Of a DNA stretch of 64,000 bases, positions 18,028 through 27,097 are shown one piece after another (positions within the stretch are counted from its first letter, which is position 1; the number at the start of each line of letters is the position of its first letter). The notes under the pieces are model-generated. The model was not told the origin of the DNA. It worked only from the letters and a program-made list of their open reading frames with translations, and did no database searches. The position numbers and the translations under genes were made by a program. Origin of the DNA: Lachnospiraceae bacterium. Lineage in GTDB: Bacteria > Bacillota > Clostridia > Lachnospirales > Lachnospiraceae. The DNA is taken from positions 235,675 through 299,674 of the forward strand of contig CAJTEY010000002.1 of the NCBI GenBank assembly GCA_910575775.1, read 5' to 3'.

Positions 18028-20016
18028 CTACTTATCAAAATCCCGCAGTCTGGTTTTTAATTCCACCATCCTGTCACGCAGCTCTGCAGCCGCCTCGAAA
18101 TTCAAGTCCGCTGCCGCCCGCTTCATCTGCTTCTCCACTTCCTTGACCAGCTTTTCCAGCTCTTCCCGGCTCATGGATTCCGGATCCTTCTCAAACCGCT
18201 GCTCTTCCTTCGCGATGGTCTTGGAAATACTGATCAGATCGCGCACCGCCTTCTGTATCGTCTGCGGTGTGATGCCGTGCTCCTCATTGTAAGCCTGTTG
18301 AATTTTACGGCGGCGGTTGGTTTCTGTGAGCGCCACGTTCATGGAATCTGTCATGTCGTCCGCGTACATAACGACGTGCCCTTTGGCGTTTCTGGCCGCC
18401 CTTCCTATGGTTTGGATCAGGGAGGTGGCGGAGCGCAGGAACCCTTCCTTGTCCGCATCCAGTATGGCCACCAGCTCAATCTCCGGGATATCCAGTCCCT
18501 CTCTGAGCAGGTTGATCCCCACCAGAACATCAAACACGTCAAGACGCATATCACGGATGATCTCCGCCCGTTCCAGCGTATCAATATCCGAGTGCAGATA
18601 CTTGACCCGGATGCCCACATCATTCATGTAGTCCGTCAGATCCTCCGCCATCCGCTTAGTGAGTGTGGTTACCAGCACCTTGCCTTTATCCGCAACTACC
18701 TTATTAATCTCCGAAATGAGATCGTCAATCTGGCCCTCCACAGGACGGACATCCACCTCGGGATCCAGCAGCCCCGTAGGACGAATAATCTGCTCTGTGC
18801 GGAACAGCTCATGCGCCGCCTCGTAGTCCGAAGGTGTTGCCGAAACGAAAAGCATCTGGTCGATATGGCTCTCAAATTCTTCAAAGCAGAGCGGTCTGTT
18901 ATCCAGCGCAGAGGGCAGGCGGAACCCATAATCCACCAGCGTATTCTTGCGTGATCTGTCCCCTGCAAACATCCCGCGGATCTGCGGAATCGTCATGTGG
19001 GATTCGTCTATAATAATCAAAAAATCATCCTTAAAATAATCCAGCAGTGTGAAGGGCGGCTCTCCCTCTGCCATACCGTTTAAATGTCTGGAATAATTCT
19101 CGATCCCGGAACAGAAACCCGTCTCCCGAAGCATCTCCACATCGAAGTTGGTCCGCTCCGAAATACGCTGCGCCTCCAGAAGCATGTCCTCACCCTTAAA
19201 ATATTTCACCCGTTCTTCCAGTTCCTGCTCTATCACCTTGCAGGCTGCATGGATCTTCTCCTGCGCCACTACATAGTGGGAGGCCGGAAAAATCATCACA
19301 TGTTCCAGAACCGCGTGCACCTGCCCTGTCAGCGGATCCGCCTCCGTAATCCGATCAATCTCGTCCCCGAAAAACTCCACGCGGATCAAATACTCGCCGC
19401 CCTGTGCCGGGCAGATTTCCAGCACGTCACCCCGCACCCGGAAACAGCAGCGGTCTAAATCCATATCGTTTCTGTTATACTGCATCTCTATCAGCCCGCG
19501 GATCACCTCGTCCCGGTCCTTCATCATGCCGGGGCGCAGGGACATACTCATGCCCGCGTACTCCTCGGGACTTCCCAGACCATAAATACAGGATACGCTG
19601 GCAATGACCACCACATCCCGCCGCTCCGTCAGGGAAGCGGTCGCGGAAAGCCGCAGCTTGTCAATCTCGTCGTTGATGGAGGAGTCCTTCGCGATATAGG
19701 TGTCCGTGGAAGGCACATAGGCCTCCGGCTGATAATAGTCGTAGTAGGACACGAAGTACTCCACCGCGTTCTCCGGGAAAAACTCCTTAAACTCGCCGTA
19801 AAGCTGTCCTGCCAGCGTCTTATTGTGTGCAATCACCAGCGTCGGTTTGTTGAGCGCCTGAATGATATTCGCCATCGTAAAAGTCTTCCCGGAACCTGTC
19901 ACTCCAAGAAGCGTCTGAAACTGATTTCCTTTTTTAAATCCATCCACCAGAGCTTCTATAGCGGCGGGCTGGTCACCGGTGGGAGCGTATTCTGATACCA
20001 ATTTGAAATGATCCAT
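18028..20016 (-). CDS. uvrB: excinuclease ABC subunit B
   Basis: A 662-residue UvrB, the central helicase-like factor of nucleotide excision repair. Walker [15 protein letters not shown] at 38-51; the beta-hairpin [18 protein letters not shown] that clamps damaged [13 protein letters not shown] (motif II); the C-terminal helicase motifs ([22 protein letters not shown]); and the UVR domain at the end ([15 protein letters not shown]) that binds UvrC. The ATG at 20016 ([17 protein letters not shown]) has an AGAGGA site and matches family starts; a reading frame extending 26 codons upstream is rejected. A LexA box lies about 80 bases upstream. Confidence 0.97.
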   Translation of the reverse strand: MDHFKLVSEYAPTGDQPAAIEALVDGFKKGNQFQTLLGVTGSGKTFTMANIIQALNKPTLVIAHNKTLAGQLYGEFKEFFPENAVEYFVSYYDYYQPEAYVPSTDTYIAKDSSINDEIDKLRLSATASLTERRDVVVIASVSCIYGLGSPEEYAGMSMSLRPGMMKDRDEVIRGLIEMQYNRNDMDLDRCCFRVRGDVLEICPAQGGEYLIRVEFFGDEIDRITEADPLTGQVHAVLEHVMIFPASHYVVAQEKIHAACKVIEQELEERVKYFKGEDMLLEAQRISERTNFDVEMLRETGFCSGIENYSRHLNGMAEGEPPFTLLDYFKDDFLIIIDESHMTIPQIRGMFAGDRSRKNTLVDYGFRLPSALDNRPLCFEEFESHIDQMLFVSATPSDYEAAHELFRTEQIIRPTGLLDPEVDVRPVEGQIDDLISEINKVVADKGKVLVTTLTKRMAEDLTDYMNDVGIRVKYLHSDIDTLERAEIIRDMRLDVFDVLVGINLLREGLDIPEIELVAILDADKEGFLRSATSLIQTIGRAARNAKGHVVMYADDMTDSMNVALTETNRRRKIQQAYNEEHGITPQTIQKAVRDLISISKTIAKEEQRFEKDPESMSREELEKLVKEVEKQMKRAAADLNFEAAAELRDRMVELKTRLRDFDK

Positions 20017-20097
20017 AACACATCCTCTGCCTATATGGCTATTTTTGCTTTCACGTATCACTATAGCAGAAAATATTTTAAAAGTACATAGCAAAGT

Positions 20098-20111
20098 CGA
20101 ACTTTTGTTCT
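20098..20111. promoter_or_regulatory. uvrB: LexA/DinR (SOS) box upstream of uvrB
   Basis: CGAAC-TTTT-GTTCT matches the Bacillus/Clostridium SOS operator CGAACnnnnGTTCG with one mismatch in the last position. It lies between divergent uvrB and manC, about 82 bases from the uvrB start. Confidence 0.75.
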
Positions 20112-20183
20112 TTTTTCTGGCAGCTCTTTCGCAAAACGTGCCGCTGTGTTATACTGTTTTTAACAAATATAATGGAGGTTCTC

Positions 20184-21509
20184 ATGAACATAGTTCTTTT
20201 ATCCGGCGGCTCGGGCAAACGCCTGTGGCCTCTCTCAAACGATACGAGATCCAAACAGTTTATTAAAATATTCAAAACCGCTGACCGCAGTTATGAGTCC
20301 ATGGTACAGCGGGTTTACCGCCAGATTCTTTCCGTAGACGCTTCCGCTGCCGTTACCATTGCCACCTCGAAATCCCAGGTATCGGCAATCCACAACCAGC
20401 TTGGAACGGATGTGGGCATAAGTGTGGAACCTTGCAGACGTGACACTTTCCCGGCGATTGCGCTAGCGGCTGCCTATCTGCATGACGTACAGATGATTCC
20501 CGAAAAAGAGTCTGTGGTGGTCTGCCCGGTAGACCCTTATGTGGAACAGGACTATTTTGAAGCGCTGAAAGCCCTCGGCGAGCGGGCCGCAACAAGCAGC
20601 GCCAATCTGGTTCTTATGGGCATTGAGCCTACTTATCCAAGCGCCAAATACGGTTATATTATTCCCAAAGACAAAGAAAATGTCAGCCAGGTATCCGTTT
20701 TTAAGGAAAAGCCCGACGAAGAAACCGCCAAAAGTTATATCGCCAGCGGCGCGCTCTGGAACGGCGGCGTATTTGCTTTCCGGCTGGGATATGTGCTGAA
20801 ACGCGCTCATGAACTGATCGCCTTCCATGATTACCGTGATCTTTATGAAAAATATGATACGCTGACAAAAGTCAGCTTCGACTATGCAGTTGTGGAGCAT
20901 GAGTCTGAGATTGAGGTAATGCGTTTTGGCGGCATGTGGAAAGATATGGGAACATGGAACACATTGACCGAAGCGATGGAGAGCCCTTCCATCGGCAAGG
21001 CAATTCTAAATGATTCCTGCGACAATGTACATGTAGTAAACGAACTGGATGTGCCTGTACTCTGCATGGGATTAAAGGACGTAGTCGTTTCTGCAAGCCC
21101 GGAAGGGATCCTTGTCTCCGACAAAATACAGTCGAGTTATATCAAGCCCTTCGTGGATGAAATCGACCAGCAGATTATGTTTGCAGAAAAATCATGGGGC
21201 AGTTTTCGTGTCATTGATATCGAGGAAGGCAGTATGACCATCAAAGTAACCCTGAACGCCGGGCACAAAATGAACTATCATAGCCACGAGCGGCGCGATG
21301 AAATTTGGACGGTGATCGATGGGCAGGGACGCACAATCATAGACGGCGTGGAGAAAGCAGTCACTGCCGGTGATGTGATTGCCATGAAAGCGGGAACGCC
21401 GCACACAATTATTGCCGATACACCGTTGCAGGTCATTGAAGTACAGATCGGCATGGATATCAGCGTTGGGGATAAGAAAAAGCTGGATCTGCAAATGCCG
21501 AAGCCTTAA
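20184..21509 (+). CDS. manC: mannose-1-phosphate guanylyltransferase / phosphomannose isomerase-like
   Basis: A 441-residue bifunctional-type protein. The N-terminal nucleotidyltransferase starts MNIVLLSGGSGKRLWPLSND and ends its signature with RSKQF. CRRDTFPAIALA and the VEKP-like VFKEKPDEETA are conserved sugar-nucleotide motifs. The C-terminal cupin (GHKMNYHSHERRDEIW, then GTPHTI) is the type II isomerase domain. It makes GDP-mannose for glycans and may feed the polymer locus further right, although it is not adjacent. The ATG at 20184 is chosen because GGAGG lies 5 bases upstream. The earlier ATG at 20172 overlaps that ribosome site. A TATACT box lies at 20150-20155. Confidence 0.88.
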   Translation: MNIVLLSGGSGKRLWPLSNDTRSKQFIKIFKTADRSYESMVQRVYRQILSVDASAAVTIATSKSQVSAIHNQLGTDVGISVEPCRRDTFPAIALAAAYLHDVQMIPEKESVVVCPVDPYVEQDYFEALKALGERAATSSANLVLMGIEPTYPSAKYGYIIPKDKENVSQVSVFKEKPDEETAKSYIASGALWNGGVFAFRLGYVLKRAHELIAFHDYRDLYEKYDTLTKVSFDYAVVEHESEIEVMRFGGMWKDMGTWNTLTEAMESPSIGKAILNDSCDNVHVVNELDVPVLCMGLKDVVVSASPEGILVSDKIQSSYIKPFVDEIDQQIMFAEKSWGSFRVIDIEEGSMTIKVTLNAGHKMNYHSHERRDEIWTVIDGQGRTIIDGVEKAVTAGDVIAMKAGTPHTIIADTPLQVIEVQIGMDISVGDKKKLDLQMPKP

Positions 21510-21742
21510 TACTCCTTACCGAGTTCACTGATCCCATACCGCTCTTTAAACGAAACAATATCCTTCTCATTTCTAATCAGAATAACTTCCTCAAACTTCC
21601 CGGTGGCCAGGTTTTTAAATCCGGCCACCTGTTCTCCTGTACAAATACTGCACTTCAAAACGGGCTTGTATAACTCTCTGTCAAAATCCGCAGGAAAGCG
21701 ATTTTCATGCCTACTTTTTTTCATTGAAAATATAGATTTCAT
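21506..21742 (-). CDS. small conserved CxxC protein of unknown function
   Basis: A 78-residue, soluble, charged protein. The core reads LYKPVLKCSICTGEQVAGFK and then GKFEEVILIRNEKDIVSFKERYG. I recognise it as a small protein common in Clostridia, without known function; the single CSIC pair is too little for a full zinc site unless it dimerises. Its stop overlaps the manC stop by four bases (tail to tail), so the two genes have no separate terminator between them. The ATG at 21742 is the likelier start; an in-frame ATG at 21724 lacks a ribosome site. Confidence 0.65.
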   Translation of the reverse strand: MKSIFSMKKSRHENRFPADFDRELYKPVLKCSICTGEQVAGFKNLATGKFEEVILIRNEKDIVSFKERYGISELGKEY

Positions 21743-21873
21743 TGTACCTGCACATCCTTTCTGATATTATAATTATAGCAAAAATCAATTAATTTTACAT
21801 AGTAACCCTTAAATGTGGTACACTTAATTATTGTAGGATAATATATTTCTCTTCTTTTTGTGGTTCTCAATCT

Positions 21874-21888
21874 ACAACCTTATGTTGT
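21874..21888. promoter_or_regulatory. possible operator of the XRE regulator
   Basis: ACAAC-CTTAT-GTTGT inverted repeat, about 62 bases before the XRE-type gene. Similar AACAACAAC words follow at about 21902. Autoregulation is inferred from position only. Confidence 0.3.
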
Positions 21889-21950
21889 GTGCTATCATTA
21901 AAAACAACAACATTTTTTAAGTTTATTGTGAGAAGGGAGTTGGGTTAGAA

Positions 21951-22298
21951 ATGAAAGAGCTACGTATGATAATAAGAGATTTGCGGGAAGACAGAGATAT
22001 TAAGCAAAAGGTGATTGCTGAGTATCTGGGCGTGTCACAGCAGACTTATTCCAATTATGAAAATGGGCATCGTGAAATTCCAATCTGGGCCGTAACGAAA
22101 CTTTCCGAATATTATAAAGTGAGTACCGACTATTTACTGGGCGCAAACACAGGATATCTTGGCAATACCAATCTGAACGTAAAGTATCTCGGTGATATTA
22201 CCATGCATGACGTGGTTTTTGATATCCAGAAACTGAACCCCAAAGATCGGCGCGATCTGCTGCGATATATCAAATTTTTAAAGAACGGAGAGAACTGA
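21951..22298 (+). CDS. XRE-family helix-turn-helix transcriptional regulator
   Basis: A 115-residue protein. The N-terminal 65 residues form a Cro/CI-type HTH: IRDLREDRDIKQKVIAEYLGV, then SQQTYSNYENGHREIP as the recognition helix region, and LSEYYKVSTDYLLG closing the domain. The last 50 residues have no recognised domain and end basic (DRRDLLRYIKFLKNGEN). These regulators usually repress nearby genes; no phage or plasmid genes are adjacent, so the target is unknown. A GAAGGGAG ribosome site precedes the ATG. It ends at a terminator shared with the lactate dehydrogenase gene. Confidence 0.88.
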   Translation: MKELRMIIRDLREDRDIKQKVIAEYLGVSQQTYSNYENGHREIPIWAVTKLSEYYKVSTDYLLGANTGYLGNTNLNVKYLGDITMHDVVFDIQKLNPKDRRDLLRYIKFLKNGEN

Positions 22299-22339
22299 TC
22301 TTCTCTGTACAAAAAGCGGCAAGTCGCTGCCAATCACGT

Positions 22340-22380
22340 GTAAAAGCCGGCCGCCGCGTATAGATGAAGCCGGCTTTTAC
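22340..22380. terminator. bidirectional terminator
   Basis: A perfect 12-bp inverted repeat, GTAAAAGCCGGC (22340-22351) with GCCGGCTTTTAC (22369-22380), between the converging XRE and dehydrogenase genes. Confidence 0.85.
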
Positions 22381-22389
22381 GGTCTCACA

Positions 22390-23382
22390 TTATTTCACTG
22401 CCTCGCTCCCGACACGGTTGACCAAAGGCAGACCATTCTCCAGCGCGTAAGCGTTTTCCAGCGTCACCTTGGCAATCGCCTGCATGGCTTCCCTGGTAAA
22501 AAATCCCATATGCGAAGTGATCAGCACGTTCGGGAAAGTCATCAGTCTGGCCAGATTTTCGTCCCTCATGATCTCATTGGACTTATCCTCATAGAAAATA
22601 CCCTCCTCTTCCTCATACACATCCAGCCCGACACCGCCAAATTTTCCATCTACAAGACCGTCAATCAGCGCGTCAGTATCAATCAGTGCACCGCGGGAAG
22701 TATTAACCAGATACACGCCATTCTTCATTTTTCCAATGGTGTCCGAATTAACCAGATGCTTTGTCTCGGAAGTCAGCGGACAGTGCAGGGATATCACGTC
22801 GGCCCGCTCCATAAGCTCCTGCACCGATACATATTCTACGTCCAGTTCCTTATTCGGATAAGGATCATAAGCAAGCACCTCCATACCAAATCCATTGCAA
22901 ATGCGGATCATCGCCTGTCCTATTTTTCCCGTTCCCACAATACCAGCCGTTTTGTGATACATATCCACACCCATCAGTCCATGCAGGCTCATGTTAAATT
23001 CGCGTGTTCTGTTGTATGCTTTATGCGTATAGCGGTTCACGGTCATCAGCATTGTCATGGCAAATTCAGCAACCGCCTCCGGAGAGTAGCTGGGTACCCG
23101 CAAAACCTGAATTTTATCTTCGGCAGCTTTCACGTCCACATGGTTGAAGCCTGCACTGCGAAGAAGGATCGCTTTCACATGCATGTCATAAAGCTGCCTT
23201 ATCATGTCGGCATTCACATAGTCGTTCACAAAAATGCAGACCGCATCAAAGCCTTTTGCAAGAGAAACCGTTTCCTCGTGAAAAGGCACCTCGTAGAAAC
23301 GGATCTCAAATCCATAATCCTTTCCCATCGGCTCGAACCAGATTCTGTCATAAGGTTTTGTGCTAAAAAAAGCAATCTTCAT
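22390..23382 (-). CDS. ldhA: D-lactate dehydrogenase (D-2-hydroxyacid dehydrogenase family)
   Basis: A 330-residue NAD-dependent enzyme. The Rossmann motif is GTGKIG at 150-155. The catalytic triad positions are Arg230 (NTSRGALID), Glu259 (DVYEEEEGIFYEDKS) and His291 (TSHMGFFTREA). The DVYEEE-G-FYEDKS stretch and the NVLITSHMGFFTREA end resemble fermentative LdhA rather than phosphoglycerate or hydroxyisocaproate dehydrogenases. It would reduce pyruvate to D-lactate to regenerate NAD+. A GGAGGT ribosome site precedes the ATG. It is a single gene between two terminators. Confidence 0.88.
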   Translation of the reverse strand: MKIAFFSTKPYDRIWFEPMGKDYGFEIRFYEVPFHEETVSLAKGFDAVCIFVNDYVNADMIRQLYDMHVKAILLRSAGFNHVDVKAAEDKIQVLRVPSYSPEAVAEFAMTMLMTVNRYTHKAYNRTREFNMSLHGLMGVDMYHKTAGIVGTGKIGQAMIRICNGFGMEVLAYDPYPNKELDVEYVSVQELMERADVISLHCPLTSETKHLVNSDTIGKMKNGVYLVNTSRGALIDTDALIDGLVDGKFGGVGLDVYEEEEGIFYEDKSNEIMRDENLARLMTFPNVLITSHMGFFTREAMQAIAKVTLENAYALENGLPLVNRVGSEAVK

Positions 23383-23430
23383 ATTTTACCTCCATTCCAA
23401 AAGTTATTCGCACATATAATAAGTATATAC

Positions 23431-23464
23431 AAAAAACCGCCTTGCCATCCAGACATCAGCGGTT
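23431..23464 (-). terminator. terminator of the small exported protein gene
   Basis: On the minus strand AACCGC ... GCGGTT is followed by TTTTTTG. It lies about 30 bases past the stop of the gene at 23493. Confidence 0.6.
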
Positions 23465-23492
23465 ATCTGACCCATTTCCAAGATTTCTTCCC

Positions 23493-23819
23493 TCAGGAAG
23501 ACAAATCTTGAAAAAAACTGCTTATGCTTTCTTTGATGCTTTCCAAAAATCCCTCTTTTGCGCCTTCTACAGCACTTTCAACTGCCTCCCCGATGGCTTC
23601 GTCCGCCTGCTCTACAACGTCACCCAGCTTTTCATCTGCCTGCGCCACTGCGGCAGCGCCATATTCCTCATACATGTCCTTCACCTGATCCACAAGTTCA
23701 TCCGTACCGGCTCCGATGTCCTCCATGGCCGGATTCTCTCCGTCATACAGTTGTGTGAAGACAAGACCCGCCACGCAAAGAATCGCAAGCAGGCACAGCG
23801 CACTCATAAATTTTCTCAT
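23493..23819 (-). CDS. small membrane-anchored or exported acidic protein, unknown
   Basis: About 108 residues: MRKFMSALCLLAILCVAGLVF is a signal peptide or single N-terminal membrane anchor. The mature part is strongly acidic and Ala/Glu-rich (EKLGDVVEQADEAIGEAVE) and probably helical, ending KESISSFFQDLSS. No family recognised. The start at 23819 is chosen because GGAGAG lies just upstream; a start four codons earlier has no ribosome site. It lies between the lipase-like hydrolase and ldhA on the same strand, with its own terminator. Confidence 0.65.
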   Translation of the reverse strand: MRKFMSALCLLAILCVAGLVFTQLYDGENPAMEDIGAGTDELVDQVKDMYEEYGAAAVAQADEKLGDVVEQADEAIGEAVESAVEGAKEGFLESIKESISSFFQDLSS

Positions 23820-23909
23820 ATTTCTCTCCATTTCAAAGCGTCAAAACCGCATATGCCCGGAGACGCCTGCCAGAAAACACAGTCGGAACACGAAATCCTG
23901 TTCCGCACG

Positions 23910-24848
23910 TCAAGTGACATTCTGTAAGACAAAACGGTAAATATCTCCGTATACCTCCTGTCGGTCGACTTCATTTAATATTTCATGTCTGTCCCCGGGG
24001 TACAGCTTTAACTGTACATGCTCCATGCCAAGCGCCTCAAAAGAATGGAACACCTTTTCCACGCTCTTTCCAAAATCACCTACCGGGTCATCCTGCCCGG
24101 ATACCATCAGAATGGGAAGGTTTTTGGGCATCTGTGCAAGTTTTTTCTCATCGTAAAGGTTTAAGATCAGCCGCATCAATGTCTGGAAGCCGTTGGCCGT
24201 GAAGACAAAATTGCAGAGCGGGTCTGACTGAAAGTCTTTCACATTCTCGGGATTCACACTGACCCAGTGGCCGGAATCGTTGGGGCCGGCCTGGAATTTC
24301 AAATTGTATACGCCAAAGAGCGCCTTGTCCATGCCGTGGCAGACGTATTTAGGGCCAAAAAGCGTACTCAAAAGAGACGCCTGCAGCCAGCCAAACTGCA
24401 CGGCGCGCTTTGGCTGCATGCCTGTGCCCATGATAACCGCGCCATCAATGCCGTTTCCGTAACGCATCAGATAATTGCGCAGGATAAAAGAACCCATGCT
24501 GTGTCCCAAAATAATATAGGGTACGCCGGGGTACTGCTCCTGCATCATCTTTTTCAGACGGTGTTCATCCCGCACGAGCACCGTGGCAGGGTCGTCCTTG
24601 CAAAAATAGCCGTACAGCTCGCCGTCCTTAACGGACAGTCCGTGGCCCAGATGGTCGTCGCCTACTACGAGCACGCCTTTTCCGGCCATGAACCGGGCAA
24701 AGTCTTCATAACGGCCGATATGTTCCGTCATACCGTGTATGATCTGTAAAATGCAGATCGGCTTCCCTGTCTCCGGGAGCCATTTCACTGCATGCAGCTT
24801 ATGTTCGCCATCCCGGGAGGCAAAGTAAAATTCCTCTTTTTCTATCAT
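23910..24848 (-). CDS. alpha/beta hydrolase, monoacylglycerol-lipase-like
   Basis: About 312 residues without a signal peptide. Oxyanion region ILQIIHGMTEHIGRYEDFA, nucleophile elbow ILGHSMGS (Ser117), a DDPVGD acid region near residue 255, and a catalytic His in YPGDRHEILNE. This arrangement is typical of serine aminopeptidase S33 / monoacylglycerol lipase proteins, which hydrolyse acyl esters; the substrate is not predictable. The ATG at 24848 (MIEKEEFYFASRDGE) has AAGGAGAA upstream; the 13-codon longer frame lacks a site. A CGGAACA/TGTTCCG hairpin (23884-23905) follows the stop and may terminate transcription. Confidence 0.85.
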   Translation of the reverse strand: MIEKEEFYFASRDGEHKLHAVKWLPETGKPICILQIIHGMTEHIGRYEDFARFMAGKGVLVVGDDHLGHGLSVKDGELYGYFCKDDPATVLVRDEHRLKKMMQEQYPGVPYIILGHSMGSFILRNYLMRYGNGIDGAVIMGTGMQPKRAVQFGWLQASLLSTLFGPKYVCHGMDKALFGVYNLKFQAGPNDSGHWVSVNPENVKDFQSDPLCNFVFTANGFQTLMRLILNLYDEKKLAQMPKNLPILMVSGQDDPVGDFGKSVEKVFHSFEALGMEHVQLKLYPGDRHEILNEVDRQEVYGDIYRFVLQNVT

Positions 24849-24918
24849 GGTTCTCCTTATAATCAATCCGCCCGGATGGTGGAACACCTGCGGGGCAGCG
24901 ATGCCATTCTATTTTATC

Positions 24919-24951
24919 ATCCGGCAGCCGTGCCATTCACGGCAGCCGGAT
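24919..24951 (-). terminator. strong stem-loop after metG
   Basis: ATCCGGC-A-GCCGTG (24919-24932) pairs with CACGGC-A-GCCGGAT (24938-24951) with one A/A mismatch and a five-base loop. The following T content on the minus strand is low (GATAAAATAG), so terminator activity is likely but not certain. Confidence 0.55.
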
Positions 24952-24968
24952 CATTTGAAATCAGTGGA

Positions 24969-26996
24969 TTAACAGATTTCCGCGCCTGCAGGCATAGGTC
25001 TCTCCGGCGTCATCAGCGAGAGCTTTCCTTCCGCATCTTCCGCACAGAGGAGCATACCCTCGGACATCATGCCCGCAATTTCTCGAGGCTGCAAGTTTAC
25101 CAATACCATTACTTTTTTGCCGACCATTTCTTCCGCGCTGTAGTGTTGCTTAATGCCGGATAAAATCTGGCGCACCTGGGAACCAACGCGCACTTTGGAA
25201 CAGAGCAGCTTCTTGGACTTCGGCACCTCCTGGCACTCCAGGATTTCTCCTACCTGGAACTGGCACTGGTCAAACAGATCGTAGGAGATGGTTTCCTTCG
25301 GTTCGATCTCTATCGCATCGGCCGGAGCATCCGCCTCAGCCGCAGTCTCTTCTGCGATACCGGCGGCCTGATTTCTCTCGGCAAACATGGCTTCCACTTT
25401 CTCTAACACCTCTGCGAGATCCTGTCTTGCGAAGAGAATTTCCGGCTTCTGTGTTACCTGTATCCCGGAAGGATAGAGAGTGGATGCCGTGACCATATCC
25501 CCGTCAGCCGCACATTTCTCCAGCACCGCAAAATCAATCAGCGGCGCATTCATCTGCTCAGAAATACGCTTCGCGGTTTCCGGCATAAACGGCTCCAGAA
25601 GAGAAGCTCCCACCATAATCGCATTGGAGAGATTGTAGAGCACGGTAGCCAGCCTGTCCTGTTTCGCTTCCTCTTTTGCGAGCGCCCAGGGCATCGTTTC
25701 ATCAATATATTTATTGCTGCGCTTAAAAAGCGTAAAAATTTCGGTAATCGCATCTGCTACCCGCAGTTCATCCATCTTTTTCGCAACACGGCTGTAGGTG
25801 TCTGTCAGAACGCCGAACAGGTCGGCATCCACATCTTCTGCTCCGGCATCCACGCCGGTCTTTTTATTCTCCACCACGCCGCCGAAGTATTTGTTGCTCA
25901 TGGAAATGGTGCGGTTTACCAGATTCCCCAGCGTATTGGCCAGGTCAGAATTCATGCGCTCCACCATCAGATCCCAGGTGATCACGCCGTCATTCTCGAA
26001 GGGCATTTCGTGCAGTACAAAATAGCGCACGGCATCCACGCCGAAAAAGCGGATCAAATCATCTGCGTAAATCACATTTCCTTTGGATTTACTCATCTTG
26101 CCGTCTCCCTGCAGAAGCCAGGGATGTCCAAATACCTGCCTGGGAAGAGGCTCGCCCAGCGCCATCAGGAAAATCGGCCAGTAGATCGTATGGAAACGGA
26201 TGATATCCTTGCCGATCAGATGCAGATCCGCAGGCCACAGTTTCTTGTACTGCTCCGTGCTCTCGCCATCCGCCTCATAACCGATCCCGGTGATATAGTT
26301 GGTCAGCGCGTCCAGCCATACATAGACTACATGTCTGTTGTCGAAATCTACGGGAATGCCCCATTTAAAGGAAGTCCTGGATACGCACAGATCCTGCAGA
26401 CCCGGCAGCAGGAAATTATTCATCATTTCATTCTTGCGGGACACCGGCTGGATAAATTCGGGGTGCGCATTGATATGCGCAATCAGCTTGTCCGCATACT
26501 TGCTCATCTTAAAGAAGTACGCCTCCTCCTTGGCGGGTTTCACCTCCCTGCCGCAGTCGGGGCATTTTCCGTCCACAAGCTGGGACTCTGTCCAGAAGGA
26601 CTCGCAGGGGGTACAGTAAAGCCCTTCATAGGCCCCCTTATAGATATCCCCCTGCTCGTAAAGCTTCTTAAAGATCTTCTGCACCTGTTTCTCGTGGAAA
26701 TCATCGGTGGTGCGGATAAATTTATCGTAGGAGGTGTCCAGCGAATCACAGATTCTGCGGATTTCTCCCGCCACCTTATCTACATAGGCCTGGGGAGTAA
26801 CGCCGGTCTCCTCTGCCTTTAATTCAATCTTCTGTCCGTGCTCGTCCGTACCTGTCTGGAAAAATACGTCATAGCCGTCCTTTCTCTTAAAACGGGCGAT
26901 GCTGTCCGCCAGCACAATCTCATAGCTATTGCCGATATGGGGAGTGCCGGAGGTATAGGCAATCGCCGTTGTAATATAATATTTTCCCTTATTCAT
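24969..26996 (-). CDS. metG: methionyl-tRNA synthetase
   Basis: A 675-residue class I aminoacyl-tRNA synthetase that charges tRNA-Met. The HIGH-type motif is GTPHIGNSYEIVLAD near residue 15-30, and KMSKSKGN lies near 300. A zinc knuckle (CTPCESFW with CPDCGRE) follows the first half of the catalytic domain. A C-terminal EMAP/Trbp111-type tRNA-binding domain (FDQCQFQVGEILECQEV, then KVMVLVNLQPREIAGMMSEG) occupies the last 100 residues. It has its own consensus promoter, a GGAAG ribosome site, and a strong hairpin downstream. Confidence 0.96.
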   Translation of the reverse strand: MNKGKYYITTAIAYTSGTPHIGNSYEIVLADSIARFKRKDGYDVFFQTGTDEHGQKIELKAEETGVTPQAYVDKVAGEIRRICDSLDTSYDKFIRTTDDFHEKQVQKIFKKLYEQGDIYKGAYEGLYCTPCESFWTESQLVDGKCPDCGREVKPAKEEAYFFKMSKYADKLIAHINAHPEFIQPVSRKNEMMNNFLLPGLQDLCVSRTSFKWGIPVDFDNRHVVYVWLDALTNYITGIGYEADGESTEQYKKLWPADLHLIGKDIIRFHTIYWPIFLMALGEPLPRQVFGHPWLLQGDGKMSKSKGNVIYADDLIRFFGVDAVRYFVLHEMPFENDGVITWDLMVERMNSDLANTLGNLVNRTISMSNKYFGGVVENKKTGVDAGAEDVDADLFGVLTDTYSRVAKKMDELRVADAITEIFTLFKRSNKYIDETMPWALAKEEAKQDRLATVLYNLSNAIMVGASLLEPFMPETAKRISEQMNAPLIDFAVLEKCAADGDMVTASTLYPSGIQVTQKPEILFARQDLAEVLEKVEAMFAERNQAAGIAEETAAEADAPADAIEIEPKETISYDLFDQCQFQVGEILECQEVPKSKKLLCSKVRVGSQVRQILSGIKQHYSAEEMVGKKVMVLVNLQPREIAGMMSEGMLLCAEDAEGKLSLMTPERPMPAGAEIC

Positions 26997-27032
26997 AACA
27001 CGCTTCCTTTCCCAATTCCTTCTATGTGATAA

Positions 27033-27061
27033 AGTCTATCGTAAAGGGGCGTGATTGTCAA
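27033..27061 (-). promoter_or_regulatory. metG: sigma-A promoter of metG
   Basis: Minus strand: TTGACA (27056-27061), a 17-base spacer and TAGACT (27033-27038), 37 bases before the start codon. Confidence 0.75.
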
Positions 27062-27097
27062 TTCCTGCGGGACTTTTCCGGCAGGGCGGCTATGGTT

